This document shows, piece by piece, positions 6,550 through 11,431 of a DNA stretch of 11,431 nucleotides (the first letter of the stretch is position 1; each line of letters starts with the position of its first letter). The stretch is from the NCBI GenBank assembly GCA_028872645.1, contig JAPKDK010000078.1:1-11431 (forward strand), written 5' to 3'. Source of the DNA: Verrucomicrobiota bacterium (lineage in GTDB: Bacteria > Verrucomicrobiota > Verrucomicrobiia > Limisphaerales > UBA1100). A model generated the notes under the pieces. It was given only the letters and a program-made list of their open reading frames with translations. It was not told where the DNA came from and did not search any database. A program made the translations under genes and the position numbers.

Positions 6550-7356
6550 TTAAATTGTCTGCGACAAGAAACCGCCATCGACTACAATGTCAGAGCCTGT
6601 CACAAAACTCGCAGCTTTGTCGCTGGCGAGATAGACCGCCGCGCCAGCCAGTTCGGTCGGGTCGCCGAAACGGCCCATGGCCGTGTGACCAAAGATGGAC
6701 AGTGCCCTTTCGCTGGGCGTGCCGTCTTCATTGAAAAGTAGTTTTTTATTTTGCTCAGCCGGGAAAAATCCGGGGGTAATGCTGTTTACTCGCACGCCTT
6801 TCGTCGCCCATTCGCGGGCAAGGAAACGGGTGGCACTGAGCACGGCGGCTTTGGAGGCGGAGTATGCGATCACTTTGGAGAGCGGCAAATGCGAGGTGAC
6901 GCTGGCGATGTTGATGATGCTGCCTTTGCCGCGCTCGCACATCGCGGGGCCGAATTCCTGGCACGGGAGGAGAAATCCGCCCACGAGGTTGAGGTCGAAC
7001 ACCTTCGCCCAAGCGGGGCGGGGGATGTTTTCAAAGGGCATCTCGGGCGTGACGGTGGCGTCGGGGTGATTACCGCCGGCGGCGTTTAGCAAAATTGTGG
7101 GTGCTCCGAGGGTTTCGGTTATGGCTTCGTGGCAACTTTTGAGGCTGTCGGGATCCATCGCGTCGCAGGCGAAAAACTGCGCGGTGCCGCCGGCGGCGGT
7201 GATTTCTTTTACGCGCGCTTTGCCGCGTTCGGCATTGCGACCGGCTACGGCGATCTTGGCACCCGCCTCGGCCATGGCTTGGGCGCAGGCGCCGCCGAGG
7301 GCTCCGGTGGCTCCGATGACCACGGCGACTTCATTGTTCAAATTGAATAGACTCAT
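6550..7356 (-). CDS. SDR family oxidoreductase, fructuronate reductase/mannonate dehydrogenase-like
   Basis: A 268-residue classical short-chain dehydrogenase, first gene of the minus-strand operon. Visible features are the NAD(P) motif GATGALG (15-21), D65 in ACDAMD, NAAGGN (91-96), N123, S152, the catalytic Y165-x3-K169, and the C-terminal VTGSDIVVDGGF. The segments NAAGGNHPDAT, VFDLNLVGGFLLPCQEFGPAM, ITPGFFPAEQN and HTAMGRFGDP resemble, as I remember them, the SDR-type D-mannonate/D-fructuronate oxidoreductases rather than generic 3-oxoacyl-ACP reductases. That subfamily call is tentative; the SDR assignment is secure. It would suit a sugar-acid pathway with the downstream LarA-like protein. 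The ATG is preceded by no clear Shine-Dalgarno sequence. The 84-base gap to the divergent DHH gene must hold its promoter, but I see no convincing -10/-35 pair. Confidence 0.88.
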   Translation of the reverse strand: MSLFNLNNEVAVVIGATGALGGACAQAMAEAGAKIAVAGRNAERGKARVKEITAAGGTAQFFACDAMDPDSLKSCHEAITETLGAPTILLNAAGGNHPDATVTPEMPFENIPRPAWAKVFDLNLVGGFLLPCQEFGPAMCERGKGSIINIASVTSHLPLSKVIAYSASKAAVLSATRFLAREWATKGVRVNSITPGFFPAEQNKKLLFNEDGTPSERALSIFGHTAMGRFGDPTELAGAAVYLASDKAASFVTGSDIVVDGGFLSQTI

Positions 7357-7440
7357 AAACGACGAGTATGCGGGAAGAGTTTTGCGCGGAAAAGAAAATA
7401 ACGATTGGCGAAGGCTGGCGCGCCCGTTAGGTTCGCGCCG
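7357..7440. other. Divergent intergenic region with a start-proximal hairpin
   Basis: These 84 bases separate the divergent SDR and DHH genes and must contain both promoters. I see no convincing -10/-35 pair on either strand. An inverted repeat, GGCGCG (7417-7422) and CGCGCC (7434-7439), flanks an 11-base loop and ends one base before the DHH ATG. It could limit ribosome access or act as a binding site, but the arms are short and GC-rich, so chance is possible. Confidence 0.35.
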
Positions 7441-8370
7441 ATGAGCGATTTACCTCAACCGCAAGTGGTCATTACCCACGAGAGTGACTTGGATGGATTT
7501 GTGTCCGGCCACCTACTGCAGCGCTTGGCGAACCATTTGTTCGACCAACAAACGCTGTTGCAGGCGTGGAATTACAGCAACTTCGAACGACGTCCGCTGC
7601 GCGAAAACTGCGGGTGGGTGTGCGATCTCAATTTCTCCAAACGGATGGACCGCGATAATTGGTTGATCGTCGACCATCACCAAACCGACGTGGAGCCGCA
7701 ACGCGCGCGGCTCATTCTTGATCATTCCAAGTCCGCGAGCCTGCTCTGCTACGAGCTTTGCAAAGAGCACGGCCTCGGCAATGAGAAGCTCGATCGGCTC
7801 GTGCATTTTACGAACGTGGGCGATTTGTTTCTCACGGACGATCCGCATTTTACGGAGTCCATCGATTACGGCAGCCTTATCAAACAATACATGTTTTGGA
7901 ATATCGCCAAGCTCATCGAGGGCGATTTGGAGTCGTTGGTGGATCATCCGCTCATCGAAGTGATTGCCACGCGGCGGCGGATTGAAAATCCGATTGGCTA
8001 CGAATACGCCAAGGCGCACATCACGCCGTTGTCGGACATGGTGGCGATGATCGAATCGCCGATTGGCGACACCAACGCAGTGGTGCATCAAATGTTGACC
8101 GAAGGCATCACGACTCAGCCGGTGATTCTCACGGCGGTGACGCGCAATCGTTCGGTGAGTGTGAGCTTGCGCAGTCGCAATGGCGAAGCGCTTCCGGTTG
8201 CCAAGCTGCTGCAAGGCGGCGGCCATCCCAATGCGTGCGGCGCCACGCTGCCGCAAACCGTGCAGCGCATTCCCGATGCGGTGGAGTATTTGAAGAAAAC
8301 GCTGAACCCCAATCCCGGCGGCGATGGGCTTGGAAGTTTGGGGGATGCGTTGGAGGGATTGAAGGTGTGA
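7441..8370 (+). CDS. DHH family phosphoesterase
   Basis: A 309-residue cytosolic protein of the DHH/DHHA1 phosphoesterase superfamily, which includes NrnA-type nanoRNases, cyclic dinucleotide phosphodiesterases and pyrophosphatases. Metal-binding motifs are HESDLDGF (H13, D16, D18), D62 in WVCDLNF, and the signature VDHH (D78, H79, H80). The DHHA1 end has GGGHPNACGAT (259-268), which binds substrate. The length fits stand-alone family members, and no extra sensor or membrane domain is visible. The substrate is undetermined. I chose the ATG at 7441; an in-frame TTG at 7405 would add 12 residues without similarity to the family. The gene is divergent from the operon and convergent with the XTP/dITP diphosphatase gene. 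Confidence 0.88.
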   Translation: MSDLPQPQVVITHESDLDGFVSGHLLQRLANHLFDQQTLLQAWNYSNFERRPLRENCGWVCDLNFSKRMDRDNWLIVDHHQTDVEPQRARLILDHSKSASLLCYELCKEHGLGNEKLDRLVHFTNVGDLFLTDDPHFTESIDYGSLIKQYMFWNIAKLIEGDLESLVDHPLIEVIATRRRIENPIGYEYAKAHITPLSDMVAMIESPIGDTNAVVHQMLTEGITTQPVILTAVTRNRSVSVSLRSRNGEALPVAKLLQGGGHPNACGATLPQTVQRIPDAVEYLKKTLNPNPGGDGLGSLGDALEGLKV

Positions 8371-8371
8371 T

Positions 8372-8421
8372 GGTAGGGACGCGCTGTGCGCGTCCGTGGA
8401 CACGCGCAGCGTGTCCCTACC
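8372..8421. repeat. REP/BIME-like palindromic repeat, copy 2
   Basis: A 50-bp near-copy of the element at 6497-6545, again from GGTAG to CTACC. The hairpins are GGACGCGC-TGT-GCGCGTCC (8377-8395) and GGACACGC-GCA-GCGTGTCC (8398-8416). Differences from copy 1 fall mainly in the spacer and second loop, and the change in the second stem keeps its pairing. It starts one base after the DHH stop codon and lies between convergent genes, where it could act as a two-way transcription stop or protect mRNA ends. There is no T-tract, so it is not a standard intrinsic terminator. Confidence 0.85.
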
Positions 8422-9049
8422 GAGTCTCCAGCCAATCTTTTAGTTGCCGCAAGGCATTGGATCGATGGCTGTTTTGGCTTTTGATGGGCTCGCCGAGTTC
8501 GCCGAAGGTTTGGGTGTGGCCTTCGGGTAGGAAGAGGGGATCGTAGCCAAAGCCGTGTTCGCCGCGCAGTTCTTCAGTGATTTGTCCTTCGCATACGCCG
8601 TGGAAAATTTCCGGCTTTCCGTATTGCCCCGCGCGGGCCAGCGCGATTACGCAGCGGAAGCGCGCGGCGCGGTGGTGTTTTCGTTGGCCGGAAAGTTCGT
8701 GCAAGAGCTTGGCGTTGTTTTTTTGGTCGGGGGTGTTTCCCGCGTGTGAATCGGTGGCGGCGTAGCGGGCGCTGCGCACGCCGGGCGCGCCGTCGAGCGC
8801 ATCCACTTCGAGGCCGGAATCATCGGCGAGCACCCAGCCTTTTTGCCAGTCCTCGTTTTGTTTGAGCCAGTTAACGAGGGAAAGCGCCTTGAGCGCGGCG
8901 TTGCCGGCGAGGGTGCGGGCGGTTTCTTCCACCTCGGGGGCATCAGGGAAATCGGCTAAGGTACGGCAGGCGAAATCCGGCCCGAGTAGGGCCTGGATTT
9001 CCTTCGCCTTGTGCGCGTTTCCCGTGGCGATGACAACGGGAGTGGGCAC
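8417..9049 (-). CDS. rdgB: XTP/dITP diphosphatase (RdgB/HAM1 family)
   Basis: Full-length 210-residue nucleotide-pool sanitising enzyme that hydrolyses XTP, dITP and ITP to the monophosphates plus pyrophosphate, keeping deaminated purines out of nucleic acids. Family motifs are all present: TGNAHK (9-14), LADDSGLEVDAL with the metal-binding acidic residues (74-85), GFGYDPLF (166-173) and SHRSNAL (194-200). The start is GTG (9047-9049), sharing its G with the TAG stop of the preceding SPFH gene, so it is translationally coupled. Its stop TAG (complement 8417-8419) lies inside the end of palindromic repeat copy 2. Confidence 0.95.
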   Translation of the reverse strand: MPTPVVIATGNAHKAKEIQALLGPDFACRTLADFPDAPEVEETARTLAGNAALKALSLVNWLKQNEDWQKGWVLADDSGLEVDALDGAPGVRSARYAATDSHAGNTPDQKNNAKLLHELSGQRKHHRAARFRCVIALARAGQYGKPEIFHGVCEGQITEELRGEHGFGYDPLFLPEGHTQTFGELGEPIKSQNSHRSNALRQLKDWLETR

Positions 9050-10074
9050 TAGGATTTGCCGATGCCGCTGAGCAGATCCTTGATGCCGCCGAGCGATCCA
9101 ATGACGCCGGTGGCCTCGTAAGGCACGTAGACGACTTTGTTGTCTTTGCCGGAAGTCATCGCCTGCAGCGATTCCAGGTAGCGGACGGCAATGAGGTATT
9201 GCGCGGGATCGCTCTTGGTACCGGAGAGGCTTTGGGTGAGCAGCGCGATGGCATCTTTTTCTGCTTCGGCCACTTTGATGCGCGCATTGGCTTCACCTTC
9301 CGCGATCAAAATGGCGGATTGTTTCTGACCCTCGGAACGTCTGATTTGGGATTCTCGGATACCTTCGGCCTCAAGAATCATTGACTTCTTTTCGCCCTCG
9401 GCGGTGAGAATCACGGCGCGGCGATCGCGTTCGGCGCGCATTTGTTTTTCCATTGCCTCCTGGATGTCACGCGGCGGGGTGATGTCCTTGAGCTCCACTC
9501 GGTTGACTTTCACGCCCCACTTGTCGGTTGCTTCGTCCATGATTACCAGAAGCTCACCGTTGATTTTGTCGCGCGAGGTCAGGCACTCATCCAAGGTCAG
9601 ATTACCCGCCACATTACGCAGGCTGGTTTTGCAAAGTTTCTCAATGGCATCGGGTAGGTTGGCGATTTCATACATGGACTTTGTCACGTCGGTGATCTGG
9701 AAATACAGCATTGCATCAATCTCGATGGTCACGTTGTCCTTCGTGATCACGTTTTGCTTGGCGAAATCAAACACCTGCTCCCGCAAATCAATGTTGGTCT
9801 TCTCCACGGTCATCACGTATTCGATGCCGCTGATATCCGTACGCTTGGAGCGCCAGTGGATTGCGCGCGGTTTATCCATCACCGGGATGATGAAATTGAT
9901 GCCGGCGTGTAGGGTGTCCTTATATTTTCCAAATCGTTCGACTACCATGCATTCGGCCTGCTTGACAATTTTGACACACATCAATATTGCCGAGATCACG
10001 ACGACTGCCAAGACGCCTGCCAAGGCAAGGTGAAAATTTGAGGCGCCAAACATTGGAGTTAGGGAATATTCCAT
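9049..10074 (-). CDS. SPFH/stomatin-prohibitin family membrane protein
   Basis: A 341-residue slipin/QmcA-like scaffold protein. One N-terminal transmembrane segment (about 16-35) is followed by the SPFH domain starting near VKQAECMVVERFGKY and running through FIIPVMDKPR, the VITKDNVTIEIDAMLYFQITD strand pair and VNRVELKDITPP. A long charged helix (about 210-285) with repeated AEGE/AEG units, probably a coiled coil, mediates oligomerisation. Such proteins form large membrane assemblies and are tied to membrane microdomains and protease regulation. The NfeD gene lies directly upstream in the operon with a 15-base gap, the classic stomatin-NfeD pairing, so the two proteins probably work together. 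The start ATG is preceded by a weak GAAAG. Confidence 0.92.
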   Translation of the reverse strand: MEYSLTPMFGASNFHLALAGVLAVVVISAILMCVKIVKQAECMVVERFGKYKDTLHAGINFIIPVMDKPRAIHWRSKRTDISGIEYVMTVEKTNIDLREQVFDFAKQNVITKDNVTIEIDAMLYFQITDVTKSMYEIANLPDAIEKLCKTSLRNVAGNLTLDECLTSRDKINGELLVIMDEATDKWGVKVNRVELKDITPPRDIQEAMEKQMRAERDRRAVILTAEGEKKSMILEAEGIRESQIRRSEGQKQSAILIAEGEANARIKVAEAEKDAIALLTQSLSGTKSDPAQYLIAVRYLESLQAMTSGKDNKVVYVPYEATGVIGSLGGIKDLLSGIGKS

Positions 10075-10089
10075 TATTATTACTTTCTA

Positions 10090-10539
10090 TTAGGGGTTTT
10101 CACTTACACTAACGACGGCCTTGGAGCCTTCAATGCGGATCACCGTGGCCAAAGATCCTTCTTCAATGATAATGCTTTTATCGGAGACGGCCCGCCAGTC
10201 TTCACCGCCAATTTTAATGCGTCCGGTTTCGGCTTGTGGGTCAACTGTTTCCGTAATTTTGCCCTGCCTGCCGACATAGGCGTCGATGCCGCTGACTTCT
10301 TTATCCGACATGTTCTCCATCATGCGCTTCCAAATGGGTCGGACAGCGAGCAGTAAAACGACTGAAGTGACGCTAAAACCAAGCAGTTGCCAGGTTGCGG
10401 TGGCACCAGCTTTATTAATAACCGCTGCTACTAGACAGGCGAGCCCAATGGGGCCGGCGAAGAAACTGACAGAGAAAATTTCGGCGACAATAAAGATTGC
10501 ACCAATAATAATCCAGATGATCCAGCTTTCAAATTCCAT
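10090..10539 (-). CDS. NfeD family protein (short form)
   Basis: A 149-residue membrane protein of the short NfeD type, without the ClpP-like protease domain. Hydrophobic segments cover about residues 5-45 and 50-66 (WIIWIIIGAIFIVAEIF, GPIGLACLVAAVINKAG, WQLLGFSVTSVVLLLAV). The C-terminal half is the OB-fold NfeD domain: GIDAYVGRQGKITETVDPQ, GRIKIGGEDWRAVSD, and IRIEGSKAVV at the end. It is first in a three-gene minus-strand unit with the SPFH protein and RdgB. Its role is presumably to assist the SPFH partner's assembly (known association of the families, inferred here). Confidence 0.9.
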   Translation of the reverse strand: MEFESWIIWIIIGAIFIVAEIFSVSFFAGPIGLACLVAAVINKAGATATWQLLGFSVTSVVLLLAVRPIWKRMMENMSDKEVSGIDAYVGRQGKITETVDPQAETGRIKIGGEDWRAVSDKSIIIEEGSLATVIRIEGSKAVVSVSENP

Positions 10540-10565
10540 AAATGGGGGATACTTAAGTCGCCGGT

Positions 10566-10594
10566 ATGTTTCCGGAAAACAAGGGGTATGTCAA
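10566..10594 (-). promoter_or_regulatory. Possible sigma-70 promoter for the NfeD-SPFH-rdgB unit
   Basis: On the minus strand a perfect -35 box TTGACA (complement 10589-10594) is followed after 17 bases by AAACAT (complement 10566-10571), a weak 3-of-6 match to the -10 box. Transcription would start about 20 bases before the NfeD ATG. The -35 match and the spacing are good and the -10 is poor, so this is a tentative call. Confidence 0.35.
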
Positions 10595-10679
10595 CGCCTA
10601 GGATACGAAAAATCAGCTTTCGCTCCTCGCGTTAGTTTGCATTGCCCCGCGCGGGTCTTTTCTCCATTATCCGCCGGCG

Positions 10680-11431
10680 ATGTCACAAATGCGGCGACAA
10701 TATCCGTTTCACTTGATCGAGCCCCGCTGGCAACAGCACTGGGAGTCGCAGGAGACGTTTCGTGCCTTTAATCCCGGTGAACCGCCCGCGGCGGAGCATC
10801 CCTTTTCCGTGCGCCACGGCGATGCGGCACCCGAGTCGATCGAGAAATATTACATCCTCGATATGTTTCCGTACCCCTCCGGCGCTGGGCTGCACGTGGG
10901 ACATCCGGAAGGCTACACCGCCACGGACATCACCGCGCGCTACCTCCGAATGCAGGGCCGCCACGTTTTGCATCCGATGGGTTGGGATGCCTTCGGCTTG
11001 CCGGCGGAGCAGTACGCTATCAAAACCGGACAGCATCCACGGAAAACCACCGAGGAAAACATCGCCAATTTCACGCGCCAAATTAAAGGGCTCGGCTTCA
11101 GCTACGACTGGAGCCGCGAAGTCAACACCACCGACCCAAATTATTTCCGCTGGAGCCAATGGATTTTTCTGCAGCTTTATAATTCGTGGGCGAACCCCGC
11201 CAGCGGCAAGGCGGAGTCCATCGACACGCTGGAGTTTCCGGCGGACATCACCACGGACGAAGCGCGCCGCGATTTCCGCGATGACCATCGCCTCGCGTTT
11301 GTTTCGCACGCGCCGGTGAACTGGTGTCCCGAGCTGGGCACGGTGTTGGCCAATGAAGAAGTCATCGATGGCAAAAGCGAAGTGGGCGGGCATCCCGTGG
11401 TGCGCCGGCCGATGCGGCAATGGATGCTGCG
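10680..11431 (+). CDS. leuS: Leucyl-tRNA synthetase, N-terminal part (cut by window edge)
   Basis: The first 250 residues of a class I aminoacyl-tRNA synthetase that charges tRNA-Leu. The opening [18 protein letters not shown] is followed by the catalytic HIGH-type motif in [19 protein letters not shown], then [14 protein letters not shown], the [20 protein letters not shown] segment and [16 protein letters not shown], which leads into the CP1 editing insertion. These are diagnostic of bacterial LeuRS. The frame runs off the right edge with no stop; full-length proteins are roughly 800-900 residues. I chose the ATG at 10680, and a second ATG lies at 10689. A short stretch of about 15 residues before [13 protein letters not shown] is longer than in many LeuRS proteins. 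Confidence 0.95.
   Translation, partial: MSQMRRQYPFHLIEPRWQQHWESQETFRAFNPGEPPAAEHPFSVRHGDAAPESIEKYYILDMFPYPSGAGLHVGHPEGYTATDITARYLRMQGRHVLHPMGWDAFGLPAEQYAIKTGQHPRKTTEENIANFTRQIKGLGFSYDWSREVNTTDPNYFRWSQWIFLQLYNSWANPASGKAESIDTLEFPADITTDEARRDFRDDHRLAFVSHAPVNWCPELGTVLANEEVIDGKSEVGGHPVVRRPMRQWML

Noticed and set aside
7405..7440. Upstream TTG start for the DHH phosphoesterase
   Set aside because: The added 12 residues do not resemble the family, the ATG at 7441 precedes the first conserved strand at a normal distance, and the TTG has no good ribosome binding site.
6497..8421. The two similar palindromic elements as a CRISPR array or transposon ends
   Set aside because: Two copies 1.9 kb apart with ordinary core genes between them do not make an array, there is no transposase gene, and no target-site duplication is evident.
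10645..10663. A GC-rich palindrome followed by TCTTTTCT in front of leuS as an intrinsic terminator
   Set aside because: The palindrome CCCGCGCGGG can form only a very short stem, and no plus-strand gene lies just upstream to be terminated.
10663..10682. CATTAT (10665-10670) as a -10 box giving a nearly leaderless leuS message
   Set aside because: The only candidate -35 (TTGCAT) matches three of six positions, so chance is as likely as function.

Overview
The window reads as a stretch of a Gram-negative-type bacterial chromosome. The gene content (Tim44-like/zinc-ribbon membrane protein, DUF5069, PhyH dioxygenase, Gfo/Idh/MocA plus TIM-barrel epimerase pairs, a LarA homologue) points to the Planctomycetota-Verrucomicrobiota group. 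My best guess is a Verrucomicrobiota of the Pedosphaera/Limisphaerales kind. That placement comes from gene-content recollection, not from a search.

Layout. (1) 1-1904, plus strand: the last codons of an unseen gene, then a Tim44-like membrane protein built as a duplicated Tim44-zinc-ribbon unit, then a thioredoxin-like [2Fe-2S] ferredoxin. All three are packed with stop/start overlaps or gaps of a few bases. (2) 7356-1901, minus strand: a tight six-gene operon, read in the order SDR oxidoreductase (fructuronate reductase-like), LarA-like nickel-pincer racemase/epimerase, PhyH Fe/2-oxoglutarate dioxygenase, Gfo/Idh/MocA oxidoreductase, sugar phosphate isomerase/epimerase, DUF5069 protein. It looks like a catabolic cassette for a sugar acid or similar polyol-derived acid. 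(3) 7441-8370, plus: a DHH phosphoesterase, divergent from the operon. (4) 10539-8417, minus: NfeD, an SPFH/stomatin-like protein, and XTP/dITP diphosphatase, read in that order. (5) 10680-end, plus: leucyl-tRNA synthetase, cut by the window edge.

The most striking observation is in the last gene of the operon. A naive reading of the DUF5069 protein stops at a UGA (complement 2027-2029). The same frame continues for 41 more codons of clear family-like sequence and ends at a UAA that overlaps the ferredoxin stop codon. The UGA lies in a Y-G-UGA-G-G-D-R motif where I recall relatives commonly having cysteine. Twenty-one bases after it comes the loop of a perfect 7-bp hairpin with G at loop position 2, which fits the published bacterial SECIS geometry. 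I therefore annotate a predicted selenoprotein of 173 residues, not a truncated gene.

A second noteworthy element is a roughly 50-bp palindromic repeat present twice (6497-6545 and 8372-8421). One copy fills the gap between the SDR and LarA genes and ends three bases from the LarA start codon. The other lies between convergent genes and supplies the stop codon of the XTP/dITP diphosphatase gene.
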